The notes beneath the pieces were generated by a model. That model saw only the letters and a program-made list of their open reading frames with translations. It ran no database searches and was not told where the DNA came from. The translations under genes were made by a program, and so were the position numbers. 55,123 nt of DNA from Salinivirgaceae bacterium (GTDB taxonomy: Bacteria; Bacteroidota; Bacteroidia; Bacteroidales; Salinivirgaceae), in NCBI GenBank assembly GCA_002869335.1, contig PKTE01000072.1, positions 1 through 55,123 of the forward strand. Direction: 5' to 3'. Shown here in pieces: positions 10,213-20,072 of the stretch; within the stretch, counting starts at the first letter, position 1, and each line of letters starts with the position of its first letter.

Positions 10213-12171
10213 ATGAAGAGGATTTTAATTCTTTTTACTGGTATTGTATTGTCTTTTCAGTTGTTTTCGCAAGGAACGCTTATGCTTGTAGGTGGTGGAA
10301 CTGAACGCACTGGAGAAGATGCATGGAATTTTGAGCCCTATCGAAAAGCAGTGGCATATTCCACTAATAAAAGAGTAGCCATTATTGCCTGGGGAGCAGA
10401 ATCAGATAGTTGGTTACGCGACTATTTTACTGGAACTTGTAATGCAAATACAGCCAAACATTTTGATTTTAGCATCATTGATCCTTCAGACTACAATACT
10501 ATGTATGATTCGCTCATGACTTATGATATGTATTTTTTCAAAGGAGGTGATCAAAATGATTATTACAGCAACTTTAAAAATACTGTTATTGCAGATGCGA
10601 TTACTGATAAATATAATGAGGGAGGAGTAATTTCAGGAACCTCTGCGGGTATGGCTATTTTATCTTCAGTGATGTACACTGCTTCCAACGGTACGGTTTA
10701 TCCCTATGAAGCTATCTAAAATTATGAGAATACATATATGACATTGGCTGACGATTTTGTAGACCTGGCCCCCGGATGGTTATTTGATACGCATTTTGCT
10801 GAGCGTGGTCGATTTCCGCGTTTGGTTGGACTCATTACAAACTGGTATTACAATCATACAGAGCAGTTAACTGGACTTGGTGTAGACGATGTCACGGCTA
10901 TGATTATTAGAAACGATTCTGTTTATGCATATGGAACTGGCGCCGGTAACTTTTTTGATATTCAAAATACCGTTTTTGATCAGAATGAAACCATGGTTGT
11001 GGCTGAAAATATAAAAGTTACCAATATTTTGAATGGTTGTACATATGATCTTTCAACAGGAAATATTGAAGGTTTAACACAAGTTTCAAGCCCGGCAATT
11101 ACAGAAGAAAATCACACTTATACACTACTTTTAGGTGGGGGCATTTATTCAACTTATCATTCACAAATGATGGAAACATTGGTAAACGAGTGTGGAAACA
11201 TTAGCGATAATGTTCTATTCATAACCGGTGCTTCTTCAACCAATGCAGCAGGACTTGTGAATTCTGTGGAATCAGCTTCTACAGGAACGGTTTATGAATT
11301 TGAAGGTATAGCTGCTAATGCTAATTCCAGTGAACTTGCAGATGCTATTGCCGCTGCTTCAAAATTCGTATTTGTAGATAATGAATATGACACTTTTATG
11401 GATTTTATGAATAATACTGCTAGCGGATATAGGTTATTGCTTAAAATGAAAGATCCGGCATCAACCAGTGCTTTTGTTGGAGATAATAGTCGGTTTGTTG
11501 GGGCAAGTGTTATCAATAATTATGAAACTGCTGCGGCCTCATATTATGCTGAGCTTACCTTTGATCCGGGTTTGTCTTTATTGGAAACAACTGTTGTAAT
11601 GCCTAAATCATTTATGAACAGTGATATGTATGAAAATTCTACAACAGGAGTACCTTATGCCATGCTACAGGATGGATTAACTTATGGTATATGGTTAAAT
11701 AAAAAGAACTATGCTAAGTATTTTGTGGATAATGATGGGGTAAAACTTATTCCTTTTGGCGATTCTCCAGTAATGATAATGAAAAACGAAGGAACCAATT
11801 ATGATTTTTCGGTTACAGGAAGTACCGCCAATCATGATCCAAGGATGGTTGCCGGATTCGAAGAGATGACATTAAATGTTTTAAATAGTACAAAAAGCTT
11901 TGTGATGGGTACAAATCCTGGTGTTGGAATCTCAGGCTATTTGAAAGATTCCGAATTTACAGTTTACCCAAATCCAGCATCAAATATTGTATATTGTGAG
12001 TCGGAAGAAAATTCTTTATTGGAAATTTACAGTATTGATGGTAAATTGCTTAAACGTTTTGGTGGACAAAAACGTTATGAGGTAAACATTGCTGATTTTG
12101 ATTCCGGTATTTATTTATTTAAATCAACAGTTAATTCAAATTCTGTGATACGAAAAGTAACGGTTCAATAA
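10213..12171 (+). pseudogene. Secreted cyanophycinase-like (peptidase S51) protein with T9SS sorting domain, interrupted by one in-frame TAA at 10717-10719
   Basis: ORFs 10213..10719 and 10738..12171 are in the same frame (offset 525 nt). First has signal peptide, VGGGTERTG and GGVISGTSAGMAIL; second continues with DLAPGWLFDTHFAERGRFPRLVGLI, a second S51-like domain lacking GTSAG, and a C-terminal FTVYPNPASNIVY...IYLFKSTVNSNSVIRKVTVQ sorting domain. Confidence 0.85.
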
Positions 12172-12182
12172 ATTATAATAAC

Positions 12183-13340
12183 ATGATGATACTGATTAAA
12201 AATGCCGAAATATATGCTCCAAAACCAATGGAAAAAAAGGATGTGTTGGTTGCAGGAGGTAAAATTATATCGATACAAGATAAAATAGATGTTGGAAACC
12301 TGGAATTAGAGGTGATAGATGGAAGTGGTTTGAAGCTTACACCCGGGTTTATTGATGCCCATGTGCATATTGCAGGTGCGGGCGGCGAAGGTGGTCCGGC
12401 AACACGTACACCCGAAATTCCTTTGTCGCAACTATTGGAAGCCGGGGTAACTACTGTAATAGGCTGTCTTGGAACTGATGGCATGACTCGCAGTGTGGAG
12501 AGCGTATTAATGAAAGTCAAAGCGCTCCGTGACGAGGGAATGTCGGCATGGATGTACAGCGGTTCTTATCAAGTACCCACACCAACCATTACGGGTGAGG
12601 TGGGTTCGGATGTGGCTATGATTGAGGAGGTTATTGGTATTGGAGAGATTGCATTGTCAGATCATCGTTCTTCAACACCAACAACTGCAGAGCTAATTCG
12701 CCTGGTTGAACATGCGCGGGTAGGAGGTATGTTAGGCGGAAAAGCAGGTATTGTGAATATTCATATGGGGGACGCTAAAAATCCTTTCCAACCAATTTAT
12801 GATGCATTGGCTCAAAGCGAATTGCCAATCAAACAATTCTATCCAACGCATTGTAATCGAAACAATTATATTTTTGAAGATGCAAAAGAATACGGCAAAA
12901 AGGGGTGGGTAGATATTACCACAAGTAGTTATCCTTATTTTAAGGAATATGAGATAAAACCTTCTAAAGCCCTGGCAGAGTTTTTAAAGGCCGGAGTTCC
13001 TGAAGATCATATCACTTTTACTTCAGATGCCAATGGTTCTTTACCTGGTTTTGATGAAACCGGAAATTTGGTGAAAGTTGAAAAAGGATTACCAATGGCA
13101 AATCTCACAGAGCTACGTGATGCTGTTTTGGTAGAAAAAGTACCTTTTGAAACTTCCCTAAAAGTGCTTACTTCTAACCCTGCTGCTGCATTGAAATTGA
13201 AGCAAAAGGGAAATATTTTTGAAGGAGCAGACGCTGATTTATTGTTAATGAACGACAACCTGGAAATTCAGCACGTAATTGCCAAAGGCAAGCAGGTTAT
13301 GAAAGATGGAAAGCTTTTGGTTAAGGGAAGCTATGAATAA
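12183..13340 (+). CDS. iadA: Beta-aspartyl (isoaspartyl) dipeptidase
   Basis: Amidohydrolase motifs TPGFIDAHVHIAGAGGEGGPATRTPE, GVTTVIGCLGTDGMTRS, GIGEIALSDHRSSTPT; very IadA-like. Confidence 0.9.
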   Translation: MMILIKNAEIYAPKPMEKKDVLVAGGKIISIQDKIDVGNLELEVIDGSGLKLTPGFIDAHVHIAGAGGEGGPATRTPEIPLSQLLEAGVTTVIGCLGTDGMTRSVESVLMKVKALRDEGMSAWMYSGSYQVPTPTITGEVGSDVAMIEEVIGIGEIALSDHRSSTPTTAELIRLVEHARVGGMLGGKAGIVNIHMGDAKNPFQPIYDALAQSELPIKQFYPTHCNRNNYIFEDAKEYGKKGWVDITTSSYPYFKEYEIKPSKALAEFLKAGVPEDHITFTSDANGSLPGFDETGNLVKVEKGLPMANLTELRDAVLVEKVPFETSLKVLTSNPAAALKLKQKGNIFEGADADLLLMNDNLEIQHVIAKGKQVMKDGKLLVKGSYE

Positions 13341-13365
13341 AATATTTAAATCATCAATAAAAAAC

Positions 13366-13390
13366 AAAGCCCGACAATTTGCCGGGCTTT
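13366..13390 (-). terminator. Intrinsic terminator downstream of the susD-like gene
   Basis: AAAGCCCG-acaatttgc-CGGGCTTT with T-run on the minus strand. Confidence 0.85.
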
Positions 13391-13411
13391 AACATATCTC
13401 TAAAAATTATT

Positions 13412-14782
13412 TTATTCTTCATCCCACCATACACGTGCTTGCATATTTACACCTGTTGATGGCACGTTTCCTCCATTCAGTTCCATTTCATTTTGTGGGT
13501 ATGGATATCTTCTTGGAATTTCACCGTTAGGATTTTGTGCTGAAGTTCCGTTAGGATTTGGTATTAAAGCCGGATAACCTGTTCTTCTGAAATCTGACCA
13601 CTGTTCAACTTGTCCAAACATGCTAATGTATTTTTGCATCATAATTGTTTCCAGGTCAGCTTCGTAATTTCCAGTTAGCGTTATATGGGAAACATAACTT
13701 GAAATACTATCAGTCGTTAACTGGTCGTCGAATGGAGCAACTTCAGTTAAGAAAGCCTCCACAGCTTCACGAAGAGCAGTTTGAATCAGCGGATCAGTAG
13801 TATTTGTTCTCAATCTGGCTTCTGCTTCAATAAACTTAACCTCCCAAGGGGTTACAAAATATGCTTTTGCATTTAAATCACTTAAATATGGCCCTGTGTC
13901 AGCCGAGCCTAACTGAGTTTTAGTGATTCCATCTTTTGATGGATGACTTGCAACAAGCGTTTTGAAATAATCATTGATGACTAAATCTGTATTGTTTTTA
14001 CCTATGTTATAAGGACTCTTATCGGCCTCGTCATAACCGTACTCGTAAGCCAATGGCATATCGGTGTAATCATAAGAGTTTTGAACTGCATTTAATGTTT
14101 GTTGTAACGGATCGAAGCCAACTTCTGCTGATTTATTTACCACATGCAAAGAGTAACGCGCTATAAGACCATAGGCAGCTTTTTTCCATAAGGTAACGTT
14201 TCCTCCATAAAGGATGTCGTAATCAGATGCATCCATGGTAGATTCTTTGTCAAGATTTGCTATTCCATCATTTAATAATTCAAAAATATCCTCATAAATG
14301 TCACTTTGAGCGTCATAAGTAGGAGTTAGTGCTAATGATCCTTGTAGTGCCGTTGAATATGGTACATCTCCCCAATTGTCGGTTACGGTACCCAATGTCC
14401 AGGCCATCATAATTTGTGCAATACCTGTGTAGTGATAAGCACCCGCTGATTCTGATTTTTCAATAATATCTTTAATTTGAACCAGAGCATTTACGTAGTA
14501 ATCATACCAAATGTCTTCCACATAAAAGCTATTATCTACAAAATATTCAGCATAGGGTGAATATTGTGTGTTATTGTTGGGTTCAAAATATTGAAGAAAA
14601 ATACCAACTGTTGCTGAATTTTCATTCATTAGTGCATTAGCCATAGAAGCTTGAGCTGGCGGTAGAAGTACTGTAACTGGAGCTTCTATTACTGCGTTTG
14701 GGTTCTCATTTACTTCCTGTAAATTACAGGAGAATGTAATAAGAAGTGTAATTATCGTAATTAGTTTTATAAAGTGTTTCAT
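13412..14782 (-). CDS. SusD/RagB-like outer membrane lipoprotein (SusD_2-type)
   Basis: Lipobox LITFSCN; NPNAVIEAPVTVLLPPAQASMANALM; C-terminal WSDFRRTGYPALIPNPNG..IPRRYPYPQNEMELN. Confidence 0.9.
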   Translation of the reverse strand: MKHFIKLITIITLLITFSCNLQEVNENPNAVIEAPVTVLLPPAQASMANALMNENSATVGIFLQYFEPNNNTQYSPYAEYFVDNSFYVEDIWYDYYVNALVQIKDIIEKSESAGAYHYTGIAQIMMAWTLGTVTDNWGDVPYSTALQGSLALTPTYDAQSDIYEDIFELLNDGIANLDKESTMDASDYDILYGGNVTLWKKAAYGLIARYSLHVVNKSAEVGFDPLQQTLNAVQNSYDYTDMPLAYEYGYDEADKSPYNIGKNNTDLVINDYFKTLVASHPSKDGITKTQLGSADTGPYLSDLNAKAYFVTPWEVKFIEAEARLRTNTTDPLIQTALREAVEAFLTEVAPFDDQLTTDSISSYVSHITLTGNYEADLETIMMQKYISMFGQVEQWSDFRRTGYPALIPNPNGTSAQNPNGEIPRRYPYPQNEMELNGGNVPSTGVNMQARVWWDEE

Positions 14783-14795
14783 AGTAGTTCCGTTT

Positions 14796-17700
14796 TTAGA
14801 AGTTCATTTTAATAGTAAATGAATATGACCTCACGCTTGGCATATTGAAATAATCACGTCCCATACTGTTTGAAACGCCCGAAAGGTTGGTTTCCGGATC
14901 AATACCTTTGTAGTTTGTAAAGAGTAAAAGATTATTTCCAGATACTCCAAGTGAAAGTCCTTTAATAGGCAACTTTTCAATTGTTTTAGCAGGGAAGTCA
15001 TATGTTAGACTAAGTGTGCGTAATCTAAGCCAGGAAGCATCTTCGATGGCATCTTCACTTACTCCTACAAGTCCATAGCTTTGGTAATAATCCCCCCATT
15101 TAACAGGAGTCGAGTTTTCAATCCATTCTTCATTTACATCGTCCCAAACAACACCATTGAATGTTACTTCTTCGTCTCTGTTTTCAGTATCGGCATGTGT
15201 TCCAAGGCTTCTCATCACATTTGCAGTACCGTTATACACATCGCCTTTATATTTTATATCGAATAAAAAGTCAAGCGTCCAGCCTTTGTAGGTAAAGGTA
15301 TTGGTAATACCCATTGTCCAATTTGGGTTGGGGTTACCGACAATTCCACTTACACTATCAACTTCTGGTAATCCATCGGCTCCTATCACTCTCCGTCCAT
15401 CTTCGGTTCTCATCCAACGTGTACCATATAAAATTCCGTATTCTTCACCTCCGATAAATACACTCTTTGTAGAGGCAACACCTGCATTATCAGCTACTTC
15501 AAGAAAATCTATATCTTTAACCACATTTTTGTTTTTTGCAAAATTTACTCCGACTTCCCATTTGAAATCATTTTTTTCTACAGGGGTTCCAGTTACAAGA
15601 AGCTCAATTCCGTTATTAATAACTTTTCCATCAATATTCTGAAGTAATTGAGCATATCCGGTAGAGTATGCAACTGTAGCTGGTACAATTTGGTCAGTAA
15701 CATTAAAATTATAATATGTGAAATCTACATTTAATCTACCTGTGAAGAAACGCAGATCTGTACCTATTTCAATTGACCTTGTATCTTCAGGTTTTATATT
15801 ATAATTACCCATATATGAATCAATATAGTAAGATGTTAAACCGTGCGTTGTTCCGCTTGGAGTATAATAATTATAAAGGTTATAAGCTGGAGCATCCATG
15901 GCTACATGTGCATAATTGGCTCTTAATTTACCGTATGACAAGTATTTATTCTTTTCCATGCCAAATGTTTCAGTAAAAATCCATGATGCATTAACTGATG
16001 GATAAAAGAATGAACTGTTTTCTTCACTCAAAGTTGATGACCAGTCATTTCTACCTGTTGTGCTCAGGTAAAGATAATTTTTGAAATTAATCTTAGCTTC
16101 ATAATATAACCCAACAATTCTTTTTCTAGAAGTGTAATCATATTGATTGTCTACCGTTTCTACATTTGATATGTTGTAGTAGTCAGGGATTATGAAATTT
16201 GTTCCTTCCATTGTAGTACTGTAATATCTTGTGGCTTTATAGTTATGACCTGCCAATACAACTATCTTCCAATCGTCGTTTAATTGTTTTTCATAATTAA
16301 ATAGTAAATCAGAGTTTATGATGCGTTCTTGAGATTGATCAACGTAAAGTACACCATCGCCATAAAAGTTTTTTGACCCATTTGACCAATATGTTAAGCC
16401 ATTATCAGTGAATTGATCGATACCTACTCGATATGTGGCTGTAAATCCATTGAATAGTTCTGCATTGAAATTTAAGCTACTCATAAAGCGGTCACTATTA
16501 AAATGAGCCTGATTTTTATTGATTGACCAGTATGGGTTGTCAGTGTCATTATACCAGGTTCGCTGTGAACCATCAGGGAACATATACGAAGCTGAATTAC
16601 CTACAGGGTCGCTCACATTGTTTGTAATGTCAAAAGAAACAGGAGATCTCATTAAACCAAACATCACGCCACTGGCATTTGAACCTCGGTTGAGTTTAAC
16701 GTTTGCAGTATTTGAATAGGACATGATTCCATTCATTTTTATTTTATCTGAGAGTTCTGTTCCTCCACTTATTTTAAATGTGGCGCGCTCAAATTCACTA
16801 TTTGGGATAATACCTTTATGATTTACGTATCCGCCTGAAGCCATATAATTTGCGACTTTTCCTGCACCACTAACGCTTACATAGTTATCTGTTTTTACAC
16901 CAGTATTGAAAAAATTAGAGACATTATCATAAGCATTTATTCTTTTTGCTCCGGCAGGAGCGTTTTCGGCAGTTACAATCGCACCATTAACATCATATGG
17001 GTTTTCAATAGATGGATCATAATAAAGCGTTGATAAAAGCGGTCCCCATGATGCTCTTTGTGCTTCTGGACCTTCATAAGTTGGAGTTCCATCAAGTGCC
17101 CAAAATCCTTGAGCATATTTATCCTGGCGTTCAGGTAGCTTATTTACATTCTCAAAAGTAACGGAAGATTTTATAGTTATATGTGTGCTTTTTTCTCCTG
17201 CTTTACCTTTTTTTGTTGTTATCATGAGTACGCCATTACCAGCTTCTATACCATATAAAGCAGAGGCAGAAGCTCCTTTTAACACACTGATTGATTCAAT
17301 ATCTTCAGGGTTTAGGTCTAAGCTTCGACTAGTTTGCCCAGTAAGCGAAGTGTTTGATGTTGAATTGCTTATGGGGATTCCGTCGACAACAATTAAAGGA
17401 TAGTTGCTACCTCTCAAAGATGAACGTCCTCGAATAGCAATGTTGGCAGCTGCACCAGGTTCACCAGAATTTTGTGTGATGCTTAATCCAGCTACACGCC
17501 CTGAAAGCTTGCTAACTAAATCTGACGATGTAGTTTTTTCTAGAGTGCTTTCATCTACATTTTGCGCAGCATAGCCAAGCTCTCGTTTTTCTCGTTTAAC
17601 ACCAATTGCCGTAACCACAACATCTTCTAACAATTGTGCATCATCAGCCATTGTAACGTTTATTGTGCTTCTGCCTTGAATTTGCTCTTCAACGGTCTTC

Positions 17701-17933
17701 ATACCTATAAAACTGAAGACCAAAACCTGGGCATCATCTTTAACCTGGATAGAATATTTACCATCAGGACCCGAAATTGTCCCTTTTGAAGGGTCCGATT
17801 TTACTATTACGGTTACTCCTGGAAGTGGCATATTAGAACCTTTTTCCGTTATTGTACCAGTAATAGTTTTTTGACTAAATGCATAGGCATTCAGTGCAAA
17901 AAATAAAATACTTAATAGTAATTTTTTGCTCAT
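14796..17933 (-). CDS. SusC/RagA-family TonB-linked outer membrane protein
   Basis: Carboxypeptidase-like domain (ITGTITEKGSNMPLPGVTVIVK), plug motif (IAIRGRSSLRGSNYPLIVVDGIPISN, SVLKGASASALYG), C-terminal VRSYSFTIKMNF. Confidence 0.95.
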   Translation of the reverse strand: MSKKLLLSILFFALNAYAFSQKTITGTITEKGSNMPLPGVTVIVKSDPSKGTISGPDGKYSIQVKDDAQVLVFSFIGMKTVEEQIQGRSTINVTMADDAQLLEDVVVTAIGVKREKRELGYAAQNVDESTLEKTTSSDLVSKLSGRVAGLSITQNSGEPGAAANIAIRGRSSLRGSNYPLIVVDGIPISNSTSNTSLTGQTSRSLDLNPEDIESISVLKGASASALYGIEAGNGVLMITTKKGKAGEKSTHITIKSSVTFENVNKLPERQDKYAQGFWALDGTPTYEGPEAQRASWGPLLSTLYYDPSIENPYDVNGAIVTAENAPAGAKRINAYDNVSNFFNTGVKTDNYVSVSGAGKVANYMASGGYVNHKGIIPNSEFERATFKISGGTELSDKIKMNGIMSYSNTANVKLNRGSNASGVMFGLMRSPVSFDITNNVSDPVGNSASYMFPDGSQRTWYNDTDNPYWSINKNQAHFNSDRFMSSLNFNAELFNGFTATYRVGIDQFTDNGLTYWSNGSKNFYGDGVLYVDQSQERIINSDLLFNYEKQLNDDWKIVVLAGHNYKATRYYSTTMEGTNFIIPDYYNISNVETVDNQYDYTSRKRIVGLYYEAKINFKNYLYLSTTGRNDWSSTLSEENSSFFYPSVNASWIFTETFGMEKNKYLSYGKLRANYAHVAMDAPAYNLYNYYTPSGTTHGLTSYYIDSYMGNYNIKPEDTRSIEIGTDLRFFTGRLNVDFTYYNFNVTDQIVPATVAYSTGYAQLLQNIDGKVINNGIELLVTGTPVEKNDFKWEVGVNFAKNKNVVKDIDFLEVADNAGVASTKSVFIGGEEYGILYGTRWMRTEDGRRVIGADGLPEVDSVSGIVGNPNPNWTMGITNTFTYKGWTLDFLFDIKYKGDVYNGTANVMRSLGTHADTENRDEEVTFNGVVWDDVNEEWIENSTPVKWGDYYQSYGLVGVSEDAIEDASWLRLRTLSLTYDFPAKTIEKLPIKGLSLGVSGNNLLLFTNYKGIDPETNLSGVSNSMGRDYFNMPSVRSYSFTIKMNF

Positions 17934-17973
17934 ACAAATAAATTTTGTGGTTGTGAAAAAGTATCAGAAAGCA

Positions 17974-18003
17974 TAAAGGTAAAGAAAATGTTAAAATTCC
18001 AAA
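17974..18003 (-). promoter_or_regulatory. Candidate Bacteroidetes-type promoter for susCD
   Basis: On the minus strand TTTG, 18-nt spacer, TACCTTTA (near TAnnTTTG), about 40 nt upstream of the susC start. Confidence 0.4.
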
Positions 18004-18140
18004 TAGTTTAGTTAAAAAATTAATGTGCACAAAAAAGGTTATAACGTTTTTTTGGTATATGAAAAAAATCTTTTTACCTTTCGTTATTATTTGCGAAAGC
18101 AAACGAAATCATTTTATTTTTTTAATTAAATTTTTGTCCT

Positions 18141-19004
18141 ATGAAGAAATCGATTTTTACAATTATCGGTCTCCTCGTTGTGTTCGTACTTAACGCACAG
18201 GTGACTAGTTATGAGCAGGATTTTGAAGTAAATCCTTTGTTAATGCCAACTGAAATCACATTGATAAATGTTGACGGAATGCAGCCAGATCCAACACAGA
18301 GTGCAGGTTATGCTGATAGTGCCTGGATTATTGGTACGAGTGCTACTTTTGGCTCTCAAATAGCTAAAGCAAATTCATGGCACGTAGATGAGGTTGGTGA
18401 TGCTGATGATTGGATGATGATGCCTACTTTTTCAATTACGTCTGATCAAGCTACTGTTTCATGGGATGCAATGTCATTGACATCTTCTGGAAACTATCCA
18501 GATGATTATATGGTAATTGCAGTTGAAGCTCCAGCTGAAGCGCCTGCTGATACTGTTGATTATGTATTGACAAATGGTACTATTTTGCAGCAAGTTACAG
18601 CTGAGGCTTATGAGGCTCCTGTACATTATGAAATTTTACTTTCAGATCATAGCTTTGCTGCTGGTCAGGATATTTGGGTAATTTTTCGTTTAACTACTCC
18701 TGCTCCGGGTGGAAGTGAATTGGGTATTGATAATATTATGCTTAGTAATGGTACTGGTATTAATACTTCTGTTGAGAGATTAACCGGTCTGTATCCCAAC
18801 CCTGTAACTGACGGATTTGTTACTATTGATGTTCCTGCCAATAAAGCTAAGGTTCATATCTTTGATTTAACTGGTAAATTAATTCAGGAAAGTGAATTGA
18901 ATGGTTCAAATGTATTGAATGTACAAGATGTAATTTCTGGAGCTTATATTGTGAAAGTAACTGCTCAGAATAAAGTTTACACCACAAGAATGATTGTTGA
19001 GTAA
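18141..19004 (+). CDS. Secreted choice-of-anchor-J-like protein with T9SS type A sorting domain
   Basis: Signal peptide; YEQDFEVNP...DDWMMMPTFSI...ELGIDNIML; C-term TGLYPNPVTDGFVTIDVPANKAKVHIFDLTGKLIQE..AYIVKVTAQNKVYTTRMIVE. Confidence 0.75.
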   Translation: MKKSIFTIIGLLVVFVLNAQVTSYEQDFEVNPLLMPTEITLINVDGMQPDPTQSAGYADSAWIIGTSATFGSQIAKANSWHVDEVGDADDWMMMPTFSITSDQATVSWDAMSLTSSGNYPDDYMVIAVEAPAEAPADTVDYVLTNGTILQQVTAEAYEAPVHYEILLSDHSFAAGQDIWVIFRLTTPAPGGSELGIDNIMLSNGTGINTSVERLTGLYPNPVTDGFVTIDVPANKAKVHIFDLTGKLIQESELNGSNVLNVQDVISGAYIVKVTAQNKVYTTRMIVE

Positions 19005-19030
19005 ATCAACTATTATATAATTAGTAATAA

Positions 19031-19057
19031 AAAACGGGGCCTAAACCCCGTTTTTTT
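19031..19057. terminator. Bidirectional intrinsic terminator
   Basis: AAAACGGGG-cctaaa-CCCCGTTTTTTT between convergent genes. Confidence 0.9.
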
Positions 19058-19931
19058 ATTTTACCATATTGTAAGTGTCACCTGGAAGTAGAATGCTTAG
19101 TTTTAAGTCATTTGCCCCAAGTAGCCCATTTTTGTTGACTTTGCTTCTTTCAGGGTTTTCTATTACAATAACCTGACTTTTACCATATACTGTAAAATTG
19201 TTGCTTTTGACGTAAATAGCCGTTGATTCATCAATACCAACTGCTATTTCTTCGGGGTTTTCAATAGCTACACTCATTAACCTGTTCATGCGCATTCTCC
19301 AAACAAAATGCTGGTCAACAATGAGTTTGTCAGTGAATCCCATTCCTTCTTTTATTTCGATATTTTCTGCTTCAATAGTGCGGAATTCTCCTGTATATTC
19401 AGGGTGTTTATATTCATTCCCAGTTATCATTTTTTTACTCATAATGGCCGCTCCGGCACTGGTTCCTGCAATAGTAGCTCCATTTATATAGGCGTAATGC
19501 ATCGCATCATAAATAGGTGTATTTTTAACAATTCCCATGAACTTATTCTGGTCACCCCCTGATACATATATCAAACGGGCATTTTTAATGGAGTCAATCT
19601 TATCCTGAGCTGGCTTTTCACCTTTTTCAAAGTTGAAATAAGTAACATTTGTAATATTTTGCTTTTTGAACTGTCTCATGGCCCACCATGCACTTGTATC
19701 TGGTTCTGAGCTGGACATGGGCAAAACAACTATATAACCACCTTTATCAACTTCACTAAGTTGAATAAGATCTTTTACTAGTGCAGGCGGTCTTTTTCCT
19801 CCTCCAATAATAAATAGAGCTCCTTTTGTTTCAATTTTAGTTGTGGTCTCTTTTTTCGATTCTTCTTTTAGGTTATCACACGAAGAAAAAACAATGGCCA
19901 AGACTATTAAGCCTGCTATTACTTTTTGCAT
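19056..19931 (-). CDS. Cyanophycinase-like peptidase S51 lipoprotein
   Basis: Lipobox IVFSSCD; IIGGGKRPP, VSGGDQNKFM, GATIAGTSAGAAIMS nucleophile motif, DKLIVDQHFVWRMRMNRLM. Confidence 0.85.
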   Translation of the reverse strand: MQKVIAGLIVLAIVFSSCDNLKEESKKETTTKIETKGALFIIGGGKRPPALVKDLIQLSEVDKGGYIVVLPMSSSEPDTSAWWAMRQFKKQNITNVTYFNFEKGEKPAQDKIDSIKNARLIYVSGGDQNKFMGIVKNTPIYDAMHYAYINGATIAGTSAGAAIMSKKMITGNEYKHPEYTGEFRTIEAENIEIKEGMGFTDKLIVDQHFVWRMRMNRLMSVAIENPEEIAVGIDESTAIYVKSNNFTVYGKSQVIVIENPERSKVNKNGLLGANDLKLSILLPGDTYNMVK

Positions 19932-20030
19932 AACAAATATTTTGAGAGTTTTAATACTTCGTCAAATATATAATAAACCAATGAGAACTAAAATCTATAA
20001 CGGTTAAGAGTTAGGCAAAAAAAAATAAAA

Positions 20031-20048
20031 GGCCGCATCGCTGCGGCC
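20031..20048 (-). terminator. Intrinsic terminator for the VOC/SDR gene pair
   Basis: GGCCGC-atcgct-GCGGCC with T-run on the minus strand. Confidence 0.8.
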
Positions 20049-20072
20049 TCTCCAATTAATTCTATGATGATT

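Noticed and set aside
10717-10719. Alternative genetic code (TAA reassigned)
   Set aside because: Many other genes in the window end with TAA at the expected C-terminus, so reassignment is not supported; a single mutation or error is simpler
15301-15642. 113-aa plus-strand ORF
   Set aside because: Antisense to the susC gene; shadow ORF
18051-18083. Promoter for the 18141 gene (TTTG-N20-TACCTTTC)
   Set aside because: Close to the Bacteroidetes consensus but with an imperfect -7 and 20-nt spacing; too weak to list as a feature
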